DNA of 34,063 bases from NCBI GenBank assembly GCA_030374805.1, contig JARGSG010000239.1:1-34063 (forward strand), read 5' to 3'. This document shows positions 7,917 to 18,130 of the stretch, one piece after another. A model generated the notes under the pieces. That model did no database searches, was not told where the DNA came from, and saw only the letters and a list, made by a program, of their open reading frames with translations. Each line of letters begins with the position of its first letter. Position 1 is the first letter of the stretch. Both the position numbers and the translations under genes were made by a program. The DNA comes from Gracilaria gracilis (Eukaryota; Rhodophyta; Florideophyceae; Gracilariales; Gracilariaceae).

Positions 7917-10900
7917 CTACTCATCGCCGTCATCCATTATCATCTGTCCTTCCTCGTAATCACGATCTGTATTCTCAGCAGGGCCACCTGACATCTCTTC
8001 ATCTTCCTCTTCGTACTCGTCCTCTCCATCTTCTATATCTTCCATTTCACTCTCTTCCTCCAAACCATCATCATCGCCCAACTGGTCGTTTGGGTCTTCT
8101 TCTAGCCCAAAGTCCTCATCTGCGAACTTTGACCGAAACGCTGGCTCCCTGTGCACCGCGTCAGGAAGGCTTGTATCCTTCAGGTACAGAGTACATGTGA
8201 TACATCAGGCAATTCTCTTTCACCAACACATCCATGTACCCAGCTCCCGCAGGAAACACATCCTTTCTTCCAATAAACACAGAGTAAGGCGGAACCCTGA
8301 ACTTTTCCACAACCATTCTACGTGATAACCTCCTCAAACTCTTGTCATCCGTCACATACATATTGTGTGACCTCTCGCAAACCCATATCATAAATGAACT
8401 CCCCCCAGAGCCCATCACGAAGAACCCCGGAATATCTTCGTTATCCTTCTCCACATTCGTCAACCCTCGAAAATCAGTGTGCAACACCTGCCTTGGGCAT
8501 CCCTCCCCCGTACACAACACACACCCTCCGGTCTGCGGCGCATACATCCTTTTCTTCGCCTTGCTGTTGTTACAAAGCCGAAGAGCCGATGCAATTCGCC
8601 CAAACTTCGCCTCCAACAACGGCCGCCTTCTCACCATCATCTCATTTTTCTCATCAGATTCCATGCAATCCACAATCCCCTTCTTGGTCGTAATATATCG
8701 TCCAATTCCCTGCATCTTGTCCCCAGCATCCTTTCCTTCCCCCAAGTTGATGATAGGATTCCATTTCGTTCGGTTCTCTTCAAGCATCAAGTCTGGCTGC
8801 TCCTTGAAGTCCTTCTCAAAAACCTCCAGCAACCCTTCTTTCACATCTTCATCCACCACCACGCCCTTCTTCTTCGCCTCCTCTTACATACCTTCATCAG
8901 TTCCGAAGTGTTCCAAGACACAGAAACCCCTTTCCATCAATTCCATTCTCTTCGTCGCAAAGTACTCTCGAGCGAGGTCATCTCTCTCCATTGCCACCAT
9001 CCAAAGAGCTCCTTCCTCCCCTCTCGGCTTTCCCTTCAACGAAAGCTTCACCCCAAGAACTGGTTCTTTCATGCTATCCAGCTCCTTGTGCACATTTTGG
9101 GCGGCATGCCAGTACACCGCGTCATGGGCCGCTCTCAAATCCGCCACCCCCAAACACCCTGCCCTGTGCTCTTTTTGCAAATGAATCATCTCCTTCCACG
9201 GGTGCTGATGTTTCGTGGCATTCTTCCCTCCCGACCACTCACTCGGTAGCGCATTCACGAGACTCGTCCATGACATATCCGATCCACCAGCCCACTCACC
9301 TGACTTATTCATCCCTTTTAGTGGTATCTCGGGATTCTTATCTTCAAATCCACACATCATTCCTTCCTCCACCCCTTCTTCCTCGTCCTGAACGAACCTA
9401 CTATCGTTCTCACTGCCACCACTTTCATCCTCGCTCGACGACACCAAATTTATTTTCTTTTCTTTGAAGAACTTCTTCAATGCCAGCTTCGTCATATTCC
9501 TGAATAAAGTAACAACCTCCTTTGGTATATCTCCAGAAGGGGTCTTCACGGTGCCGTTCTTCATCCTCTTCGGAGCACGTTGGATTTCTACCTCATCCTC
9601 ATCGTCAGTAAGATCAGTTAACCTCCTCTTCTTCTTGTTCTTCTCGCTCCCAGCCTTGCTACCCCAATCCTCTTTCAGCCGGCCCGGAGCAATCTTTTTC
9701 CGTGTGCTCCGCCTCAACCCTGATGGCTCTGCTTCAGGGGCTTCCCCCTGCATGGAAGCTTCTGACAACATGGGAGCTTCTTCTGCCTCATTAGGTGCTT
9801 CGGTTGATGTACCATCACCTACGCCCACCACTTCAACCACCTCCTCTTCCACCTCCTTCACCTCCTCTGAAGTTTGAAGCGATACTTTGAAAACTTCTTG
9901 AAGCTTGTTACCCGCGGGTTTCACCCTTCTAGACACCATCCCGTCCGATAAACGGCTCGCACCGCCAAGTTCTATTTTTGCTGTCCGCATACCGAGATAT
10001 TCGATCACAGACACATTTTTTCCTCCTAAGTTGAATACTGTCTGCAACACTTCTTCAACACTAATCTTCTTCTTCCCATTGAGATTGCATAGGCGGCACA
10101 TACCTATGACACATTGAAAGAAGTGCTTCCTCATGTCTTCAAAACGACCGGTTCTCGTAGAAGAAGACAACTTCAGTTCCAGATGCCATTGCAAGCAACA
10201 TACGACAAATTGAAACTGCGCATCGGTGAGACCCATCAGGAGGTCACTCGAGACATGCGTCAACGTCAGGGCTGGACCCTCCTCACACACCTTCTCAAAG
10301 AACTTCAAAAGCCCTTCACATTCCACAAACTTCAGAGCCAATGTCGCATAGCGAGTCAAGTGATGCACGCTGTAGTCTCCGATAGCCTCACTTCTCTTCA
10401 AAGCACCAGCTAACTGCTTCTAAGTAATGCCCTTCACATCCACATGTGACTCATCCACGACGTTCTGCACAAAAGATAACGTGCTATGAATTTTGTCTGC
10501 AAACGACATCTTGAGCACCGTCGAACTCATCTCGTTCAGAAGATTGCCGAGTTCTAGTACTTCGTTCATTTTCATGGCCTTCCCATCCTTTCTTCCCCAC
10601 AGCACAACATCCAAAGAACGGACTATATCCACCCACTTCCCGCCTCCCCCATCCAAGTCTCGTAGCACAAGAATTCGGTGATAACCGTCTATAAGGGTTA
10701 TGGGCACAACAATTCTCCCATCAACAACTATTTTATTCACATCATACTCCCCTAGAGATGCCACAGCAATCAAACCTACAGACGGAAGCCACCCAAAGTT
10801 GCGACATTTCATCATCGTCGCCTCCTTGTGTCCCAGATTCACACTTCGTACTGTCTTCTTCGGGAATTCAATCATCTCGATATCCATCGTCAATCTGCGC

Positions 10901-11608
10901 TGAACATATTCGGCGCCGGAAATCTTCTCGAGAGACAGGATGTTGTCAACCTCCTCCGACGGAACACTGTCTACTTCATCGAACAAGTCCTCCTCCGGGT
11001 CAGTAAGTGGAGCCTTACTCGTCTGAACGATCTCCACAATATCGTCGTCGGAGTCCTCTATGATGCTGGCGCTGGCTCCCACGGGCTTTTTCATCCGGTG
11101 AGAAGAATTTCCTGCAGTTTTGGAAGCATCCTCAGCAGGTTTCTCGACCTCCAGAGCAACCACTTTCTCAGGCTGAGATGTAGAAGACTTGGCAGCCCCG
11201 GACTATGGAGTAGGACTTTGCGGAATCTCGATTGGGGCCATCATCGACGTATCCCACGCATACAACCCAGCCCACAACAACTCGCTCAGCGTACTTGGTG
11301 GGTCCTCTGGACCTTGAAAACGGCAAGGGTACTTCGCGCTTCCATGATTTATAATCTTCGTCCTCCAGATCACAACCAAGTCTTCACCTTCTAGGGCAGT
11401 CACGTTTAGAAGATGCCCATAGAGCGAAAGGCAAAGAGCCCTCATGGCACCACCGGCGGACCCCACACCTCTCACCTCCGCGGTTCCCACTTTGACGCTG
11501 CCCTTTTTCCTTTCCAACCGTCACAAACAAATGCACCGCATCGCCGCCTTTCACTACTGGCGTAGCAGCGGGCGAAGGCTTCTCCGTCATTGTTCGGGCT
11601 TGTGGCAT
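7917..11608 (-). pseudogene. Large ParB-like / 2-oxoglutarate-Fe(II) dioxygenase-like protein with internal stops
   Basis: A single minus-strand frame can be followed for about 3.3 kb through three in-frame stops (TAG 11203, TAG 10420, TAA 8884) with coherent protein on both sides; one-base shifts lie near 11515 and 8175. The start is probably the ATG at 11608, about 100 bases after a TATA box. Order of parts in a protein of about 1,230 residues: unknown N-terminus; near residue 300 a ParB/sulfiredoxin-like motif, PITLIDGYHRILVLRDL; a charged, probably nuclear linker (RRSTRKKIAPGRL, KNKKKRRLTDLTDDEDE); then a double-stranded beta-helix domain starting RMELMERGFCVLEHF, with the HxD iron site LHTDF (near residue 1043), IWVCERSHNMYV, FRVPPYSVFIGRKDVF and YHMYSVPEG. 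The C-terminus is very acidic (EEESEMEDIEDGEDEYEEED) and ends DDGDE-TAG. The distal metal histidine appears to be Pro (DVFPAGAGY). Related dioxygenases oxidise methylated bases (TET/JBP, AlkB) or other substrates; which applies here is inference. Confidence 0.6.
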
Positions 11609-11705
11609 ACGCGGCGTAGTGCCTTTTGCCCTCCCTCTTCCTCGTGTTAGGTGTCGCCTTTCTGACACTCCTGTACTTGGGTTCGTTCGTCTTCAATCGC
11701 GCCCC

Positions 11706-11713
11706 CTTTTATG
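11706..11713 (-). promoter_or_regulatory. TATA box (CATAAAAG) for the ParB/dioxygenase gene
   Basis: On the minus strand GCATAAAAGGGGGC lies about 100 bases before the proposed ATG at 11608, matching the TATA-to-start spacing of the other genes here. The segment from here to 12020 holds nothing else recognisable. Confidence 0.5.
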
Positions 11714-12026
11714 CTTGCGAGGCGGCATCGCGGTTACACGCGGCTGATAGAATCGAAAACGATGTTTACGCCCGTCGAGAACGCTCGCGAGATCGGTTAG
11801 CTAGTTGTAACGTTCACTCCCGTTCCTTTCCGTCTACTTCATCACGGATGCGCGTCCGCTCAGTATTAGTTTAAACTGTACACTGTGCCTATATAGAATT
11901 TTATAGCATACTCGTGGGACCTTTACAAAGCTAAATAAAGCTACTAACATCTATAGTACACTTGTACAACAATTTTTGAGCGATAAAGAAATAAATAAAA
12001 TTTATGGCGGGCTAATTTCACACTGG

Positions 12027-12098
12027 GACAGCGGACCGGGGTGTCGTGGCGCTTCATCGGTGCACCGATGAAGCACTGCGACACCCCGGTCCGCTGTC
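12027..12098. repeat. Palindrome copy 1 (72 bp, no loop)
   Basis: Arms 12027-12062 and 12063-12098 match at 33 of 36 positions. The core is the perfect palindrome TTCATCGGTGCACCGATGAA; outer arms read GACAGCGGACCGGGGTGTCG and its complement. CGGCGCGTTG follows directly. It is the first of four related copies in the intergenic region. Confidence 0.9.
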
Positions 12099-12245
12099 AA
12101 CGGCGCGTTGGCGGTGCCACGTATGCCAGCACTCCAGTTTCATCACACACGGCGCGTTGACAGCGGGCGAATTTCACCGCTTACGGCTCGTTGGCGGTGC
12201 CACGGGTGCCACCGCCACAGCTTCATCACTCACGGCACGTTAGAT

Positions 12246-12313
12246 CAGCGGACCGGGGTGTCGTGGCGCTTCATCGGTGTACCGATGAAGCGCCGCGACA
12301 CCCCGGTCCGCTG
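12246..12313. repeat. Palindrome copy 2 (68 bp)
   Basis: Same design as copy 1, with the centre GGTGTACC and arms CAGCGGACCGGGGTGTCG. The left end carries an extra T relative to the other copies. The 147 bases between copies 1 and 2 contain further pieces of the same set (CGGCGCGTTG, GGCGGTGCCAC, TTCATCAC). Confidence 0.9.
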
Positions 12314-12422
12314 TCCCAAAAAATGTATTTGAGTTTTTTTTTGAAACGAGCGGCTAGACAAAGAAGATATTTCATATTTTCAACATTTCATCCGAGCCAC
12401 CCCAACCACACGTGTTCTGATG

Positions 12423-12430
12423 TATAAAAG
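12423..12430 (+). promoter_or_regulatory. TATA-like box (TATAAAAG), target unclear
   Basis: A good TATAAAAG lies between palindrome copy 2 and the tandem hairpins. The first ATG downstream opens only a few codons, so it may be a remnant or drive a non-coding transcript. Confidence 0.3.
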
Positions 12431-12593
12431 CCATCCCCACTCCCCCTCCCAACACCTTTGACGCCCTACCTTCCTGGTCACACCTTCTACTGGGATATAT
12501 TCATCTTCTTCCACAACCAAAAGTATGTCTCGGTTGCGGGAATAGAAAGATGTATCTCCGTAGAAGGTAGCACACCCTCACGTTTCGAGGCTA

Positions 12594-12915
12594 GGAATAG
12601 GACATCCTTTATATGAGATGAACTTAGTACATCTTTTATCTTTATTTTGTAATAAGGATGTCCTATTCCTATGCTGCTTGCGGAGGTTTTCAAACACCCT
12701 AACGCTTCGTAGTTAGGTATAGAACATCCGTTGGATTAGATGAAGTTAGTACATCTTCTATCTTTATTTTATGTAACGGATGCCCTATTTCTATGCTGCT
12801 TGCGCTTTGAAGCTAGGATTAGAACATCCGTTGCATGATATAAAATTAGTACGTCTTCTAATTTTATGTGATAAAGCTCTTGTCCTAATACTTTGCTGCT
12901 TGGGGAGGTTTTCGT
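12594..12915. repeat. Three tandem, diverged hairpin units
   Basis: Unit 1 has perfect 17-base arms, AGGAATAGGACATCCTT (12594-12610) and its complement (12654-12670), around a 43-base loop. Unit 2 (12714-12793) and unit 3 (from 12813) keep the same layout with mismatches: left arm TAGG-TAGAACATCCGTT, a loop containing TTAGTACRTCTT, a right arm and the tail TGCTGCTTG-GGAGG. Starts are about 122 and 100 bases apart. Conserved arms within a tandem array argue for selection on structure or for an old tandem insertion. Confidence 0.8.
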
Positions 12916-13051
12916 ATTTTGTCACAATCATTTGACTAAGAATAGGATAGTTATAGTAAGAAGTATTGCATAGAGTGAGAGCAGGAAATCGTTTGAGTGG
13001 CGATCCATGTTCGTTTCACCGTGGGACAGCCGATCGGCACTCACGGCGCGT

Positions 13052-13129
13052 TGGGACAGCGGTCCGGGGTGTCGTGGTGCTTCATCGGTGCACCGATGAA
13101 GCGCCACGACACCTCGATCCGCTGTCCCA
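13052..13129. repeat. Palindrome copy 3 (78 bp)
   Basis: TGGGACAGCGG at the left end and CCGCTGTCCCA at the right are exact complements; the centre is GGTGCACC at 13090/13091. The CACTCACGGCGCGTTG box seen beside copies 1 and 2 lies directly upstream. Confidence 0.9.
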
Positions 13130-13169
13130 GGCTATCGTTGAAAAATATGGAAAATAAAATATTTTCTTT

Positions 13170-13243
13170 GGACAGCGGACCAGGGGGTCGTGGCGCTTCA
13201 TCAATGCATGGATGAAGCGCCACGCCACCCTCGTCCGCTGTCC
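13170..13243. repeat. Palindrome copy 4 (74 bp)
   Basis: GGACAGCGGAC at the left end and GTCCGCTGTCC at the right; the centre is ATGCAT rather than GTGCAC. It is 40 bases from copy 3 and is the most diverged copy (CAGGGGGTCG and CGCCACCCTCG arms). Confidence 0.85.
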
Positions 13244-13414
13244 TACCAGCCGTTCCCTATAACGTCACGTATATGTTTGCATTCACCAAGTTCCGTGTCC
13301 CTCGAGTGTCCACGCTTTCCCTGACACCTCTTTACGGCTTCACGTGCATCTCAGGCATCGTGCACATCTCCCTGTCGTGTTGAAAGAACTTGTTTCGTGC
13401 TGTATAATTGCTAT

Positions 13415-13550
13415 CCTCTCCCGCCCGCTCCCGTCTCCCGCGCACTCTCATTTCTCGTCGGCAGTTATCCCCCGCCCGCTGCAGTCTCCCGTGAGCTACC
13501 TTCTCCCCTCCGCTACCCTCTCCCGTCCGCTGCCATCTCCCGTCCGCTCC
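13415..13550 (+). repeat. Pyrimidine-rich minisatellite (CTCCCGTCCGCTGC-like units)
   Basis: Variants of CTCCCGTCCGCTGCAGTCTC recur about six times with irregular spacing just upstream of the methyltransferase promoter. It looks like a degenerate minisatellite and could equally be a pyrimidine-rich promoter element. Confidence 0.55.
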
Positions 13551-13596
13551 GGAAACTCGAATCATAACCCGTCAATGCACCCCCTTCGCGTGCATG

Positions 13597-13604
13597 CATA
13601 AAAT
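13597..13604 (+). promoter_or_regulatory. TATA-like box (CATAAAAT) for the methyltransferase gene
   Basis: TGCATAAAATTG lies 60 bases before the ATG at 13657. It mirrors the CATAAAAG upstream of the divergent ParB/dioxygenase gene. Confidence 0.45.
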
Positions 13605-13656
13605 TGCTCCACATTGTTCATCGAGGTCTACGTCACCGGCACTCTCAAGCTCTGAT

Positions 13657-16125
13657 ATGAAGGTCGGAAAACTGTATGGCTCCGGAGATGAGCTTGTGAC
13701 AGTATGGCTCGCAATCCTCGATCATTACGCGTCGACAATGCCAGATGAAGACCGGCCAAGGAAGGTGAAACACAGCGAGTTCGTTGATTACGTTATCAAG
13801 AATCGCAATGTCCTACCGCTGGCAAAGAATTAATTCTATATTCTTGTGGGTCCAGGACATCCGACGTTTACTGACATTGAACTACGGGTCGTATCTCTGA
13901 AGGGGTCTTATCGTCAGCTATACCTCTCACCGAGGTTATTGGACATCTTGAACGGTGATAGGGACCGGCGTGTAAGGGAGTTCTGAAATGCTAATACCGA
14001 GGTGAACTTTAAAAAAATACCGAAGAATGTGACTTTGACCGAGTTTTTCAAGTCCATGACTATACCTCCTAAGCGAGTGGGACGGGTGATCCCCCCGTTT
14101 GCCACAACTGTTGCCACACATTTTCAAAGGATTCTCTTTCTCTCACTCATTCAGAAAGTTTCCATGGAGAGTTGTAGGCCAGAAGAGGAAAAGAGGAGAC
14201 AAGGGATATCCCACACCTTTTGTGAATGTCCAAATATCCAACAAACTTCAAGCTCAGCGTGTTGGCTTTGGAGTGCATCTCATAACGAAGGCATGGGATT
14301 GTTTCTCTCAATTCCTGGGATTCTCTACCTTGGAGTTCATGGTTCTTCCATTCATCCGAGTCATGTACGACGACATGCAGTTTCAAGCGATTGAGACGAG
14401 GGTAGAGGGGTTCTTCCAACGGGATAACGACCATCGCTTGCTACCGAGCAAAGGTGAAACTGTTATTGAAACAGAGGTCATCCCATGGGCATGGAATTTA
14501 CCGCTAGACATCGATGCTGCCCTCCGAATGCTTGCGAAGGAGTTCATTTCGGACCTCAACAAGGTTATTGTGAATGAGCAGTTCTACTCAATTTCCGAAC
14601 CAGGACGATGGAAAGTTCTGAAGACGTTTACCAGAGACCCATCACGGGCGTTTGCTCAGAGATTCGATAGTTTCTCGAATTCGCTTGTGTCCTCCGTCAT
14701 GGAGGCCATAAGCCCGTTGAAACTGAAAGAGTCAGTGAACGTCCCTGGTATGGCGGTAACGCCGATATCCAAACCAGAACCTTCCATACAAATTGAGGAT
14801 GATGTGGAGGAGGTGGAGGAAATTGGGAAACAAACGGAGCCGAAGGAGGGGATAGGCGAAGAAGGAGATGGTGATACGAACATAGTGGCCGACATTGGGA
14901 AAGGAAGTACTGGTGACGAAGCGTCCGGGGTAAGCGTAATGCCCCCACCATCCATTACGTCGTTGGATGACAAAATGGCTTTCCGAAGTTGTGAGGAGGA
15001 GATGGAGAAGTACTTTTGCTCCTACAATTGCAGGTTTGAGGATATGATAGAGATGGACGAGACGTTGCGCAGAGATGGTGTTTCTCCGTTAGGAAAAGTT
15101 CAACTTGTTCTCATAGACCCTCCGTACAACATGCGAAGGAACAAGAACCTAAGCAACAGCTGGTACGATGTCCTGAGCCCTCAGGACATGAAGAAGGCAA
15201 CAAAGCTTCTATCAAGACTGCTACGTCCTGGGGGCCATTTCGCCATCTTTAGTGCTTTCGAGCAGGTCCAGGAATGGAGAGATGTACTTTCTGCCATTGG
15301 GGCAAAAGACAAAAACGGAGTACCAAGGCATTCCTTTGTTGTGGACTAGGTCCCAATGCACTTTGTACGGTCGCAAGGCAACCCGATGCGTAACCCTGGA
15401 CGTAGGTCGTGCTTCCTTTTCCCTGCAATGGAGTATGCTGCACATGGAGTTCGAAATGGTCTCAGCTACGCGCAGCAGCATGTGGTGGTGAACTATGAGA
15501 ACTTCAACTTCGTGTAGTCGAGGTACCCGGGGTACCACAGTGTCATTGACCAGGTACCCCCCATGTCTCATGGGGAGATTCTTCAGTGGAAGAGAAAGAA
15601 CAAGGTGGGGGCTACGTTTTACAAAAGGTGAGGTCCGAACAGAAACCTCGGGCATTGTTGAAGGAGCTAATCAGTCGGTTTTATTGTGGTCGACTTGTTT
15701 GCTGGGACGTTTTCGACAGCAATGGCATGCATGGAGTTACAACAGCATCGTAGGTTCATCGGGTGTGACCCGGACCCTGACTGCTTTGCCCATGCTAGGC
15801 ACGCCGCAATTATTCAATTCGCATTGTGCGTGCGGGAAATGAGACGGATATCGAGGTAACGCAGGAAGTTCGGAATGCTATGATTAGGGTGTTGAACTTA
15901 TTTCCGAAGTGGAATGTCCGCCCATCGAGATCATGGAAGGCTCCATCCGGCTACCCCCAGTATCAAAAGTTTCCTACGTATATTGTGGAATTTCTTACGT
16001 CAATGTGGCGGGATGAGAGCTCGGTAACCATTGGTAGGCGTAAGGCCCTTTCCGAGGCCAAACTGCTTCAATTATTTATATTTATTTATTCATTGAAATT
16101 TTCAACTGATTCTCAATTCAATTGA
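13657..16125 (+). pseudogene. DNA amino-methyltransferase (DPPY motif before SAM motif), broken
   Basis: Read from the ATG at 13657 (MKVGKLYGSGDELVTVWLA), the protein passes a TAA (13831) and a TGA (13984) in frame +1, then shifts to +2 near 14160 and stays coherent to about 15620 through TAG at 15347 and TAG at 15515. The first 480 or so residues are unrecognised, with an acidic linker (DDVEEVEEIGKQTEPKEGIG). Then come the catalytic motif LVLIDPPYN (15107-15130), LLRPGGHFAIFSAFEQV and MHFVRSQGNP. After another shift, EQKPRALLKELISRF and VCWDVF match the SAM-binding FxGxG region, followed by RRFIGCDPDPDCFAHA. DPPY ahead of the SAM site is the order of beta-class N6-adenine/N4-cytosine methyltransferases. 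The glycines of the SAM loop look damaged (DVFDSNGMHG). The C-terminus (LNLFPKWNVRPSRSWKAPSG) extends to about 16,070-16,125. Divergent from the ParB/dioxygenase gene. Confidence 0.65.
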
Positions 16126-17250
16126 GTTTGACACTCCTTACTTTCTAGGACAGGACAAAGTGAGTCCTAAGTATTTCTTCAATAAAGTGTTCAAGCAATA
16201 TTCTGTTTTTATTCGATGCATTGCGAAACAATGAGCGGTAATTTACAGAATGAAGAAAGAGCATTTCCAACTGTACGAATCGCGACTTTCTAACTGTCAA
16301 TTTTAACAAGTGTACAATTACGATGTAGTGACCTAGTAGACTACATCCCATCGAGAACGCCGGGAGCTTGTAATGAAAGTTCTGCTTTTAACGCACCCAT
16401 TCCAAACTCACTCATATTGCCCGTGTTGCTGCACCCATTCCAGCTTCTACTCATGATGATCTTCGTTGCCAACCACCGATACAGCCACCGATTCTAGCGC
16501 TATTGTTATCATCACCGCCATCGCAGATTCAGTATTCAATCCTAAGTCTCCCACCAGGATTTCATCGGCAAAAAGAAGCACGTCAAGTACCTATCCGCTA
16601 CTGCACCTGACAGCCACGCCTGCATGCCCTTGCGGGTGACATTGCTCCTCATTAATCTACCCCAGACACTCATGTGAGACTAGAGTAGTAGCTACTCCTA
16701 TCAACTCTCCCGGCTGTGGATCCTCCTTCCCGTTACCATGAAATTAAGCGAGCCCCCATATTCACCCGAGGTAACTCGGCAGAATTTGAACCCGCATTCC
16801 ATGGATTGGAGTATCTTTTTCCAGTTTGTAAGCCCTCTTCCCTGATCACAACACCGAGAAAGTAGTGTGCATTGTGTACATGTTCGAAGGAACGATCAAA
16901 CTGTTGTGGTCCAGACGGCTAGCGAGACCGCGTCGTTCCCCATGCTCCACCATGTTTTCTTCAAGCATAAAAATGGGATGAAAACTTCAATGTCACCTGT
17001 CCAGTCTCATGAGACACTGGAGATGAGGCTCTTTAACCCCAAAACCAATGTACACGACCGTTTCATTACAAGAGGTGATAGGAACACCAGCAGTTTCCGC
17101 ACAAGGGCTGAAATTCTGAGTACATTCAGAAAATGATATGATTCCTATCCAACTCGTTGGAGGTGCGCAATATTAACTTAGATTTCATCTGTTCTCGCAG
17201 TATGGCGTCAAAACCCAAGCCACCATCCTCTGTACAGTAGTACTGGTTTC
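16126..17250. other. No gene recognised
   Basis: There are short direct repeats (CACCCATTCCA at about 16395 and 16433) and open frames under 90 codons without family resemblance. It may include further eroded flank of the methyltransferase element. Confidence 0.4.
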
Positions 17251-17261
17251 GTGAGCAAGCG

Positions 17262-18130
17262 TTAAAGAAAAGGCCTCAACACACTCCTGCTGAATGGATT
17301 CGAATTCAAAAATGACTGAAACACAAGGATGAAGGAATCCTTGGAGATAACGGGAGGGTATTTGGTTTGAGAAAAGCCTCCAGACGACAAAAGAACGATG
17401 GTGGGAAAAGCATGGAGAACTGTGAAAGAACTTAGAGTCGTGAGAAACATGGGATCGAAATAGAACATGTGAAGACGAAATTGAGAAGCCAACAACCGCA
17501 ATATCAGCGTATTAGTGGTAACATAATGAGGCCAAGGATTATGTAACTGGTTAGAAGAAACGGGAGATATGCTGTTAAGAAATCAATTAATGCAGTTAAT
17601 CATTGTTTTGATGACTCCATCCGTGTGAGAAAAATGCTTCACAAAGCGGTACGAGTTGGAAACTGTACTACAGCGCCAGAACAACGAGCGCTGTGCCCAG
17701 GTTAACGTGAAAAGAAGCATTGGAACAGAAACCATGCCAGTACGCGAATGGCGGATACCATAAAACAGTGTTAGTCTGCTGAGACGAAACGAAGAAAAGG
17801 GGTTTGTGAAACGAGATTATATCCATCGGAAGAGTCCAGAAAACACGAAGATGGGGTTTAGCTGATAGTCTCTGTAGGATGAAGATGGTGGAACGATGTG
17901 GGGCAGAGAAACGGCAATTGTACAGCTTGACCAAACCGAAAAGCGACGGGGGGTTATACGGCGATCATGAAGTGAGAGATATGGGTGAGGCTGTCCGAAA
18001 GGTGATGGAGATGATTGAACGACCTCAGTAATATTATGGAATTCGCTCTGGCAGAATGGCAGTAGACGACTGAATAACGCCGATTGCGCAGCAAGGAGAC
18101 CTGAGACCAGAAAAGAAACCAGGTGCATAA
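17262..18130 (-). mobile_element. Possible traces of a Ty3/gypsy-type integrase, heavily eroded
   Basis: On the minus strand, fragments fall in the order expected of a Ty3-type integrase: EVVQSSPSPFGQ, then WTLPMDIISF (compare the 'MDFI' signature after the zinc finger), then DTNTVL, ATGGTTTCTGTTCCA (compare KMVHFVP), then HTDGVIKTM (compare HPQTDGQTE). None is a complete motif and every step needs a shift. No long terminal repeat or primer-binding site could be seen. The alternative is chance in a pyrimidine-rich strand. Confidence 0.22.

Noticed and set aside
8342..9249. Two plus-strand frames of 250-280 codons
   Set aside because: They are antisense to the dioxygenase frame, which has clear motifs; the plus-strand products are Ser/Pro/His-rich with no pattern.
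12027..13243. CRISPR array or tRNA cluster
   Set aside because: The copies are few, irregularly spaced, loop-free palindromes without uniform spacers, in eukaryote-like DNA; no cloverleaf or T-arm pattern is present.
6262..15517. Alternative genetic code with TAG/TAA read as Gln
   Set aside because: Natural protein ends also use TAG (7751 and 7917), the reductase's TAG falls where a hydrophobic residue is expected, and frameshifts accompany the stops. Decay explains it more simply.
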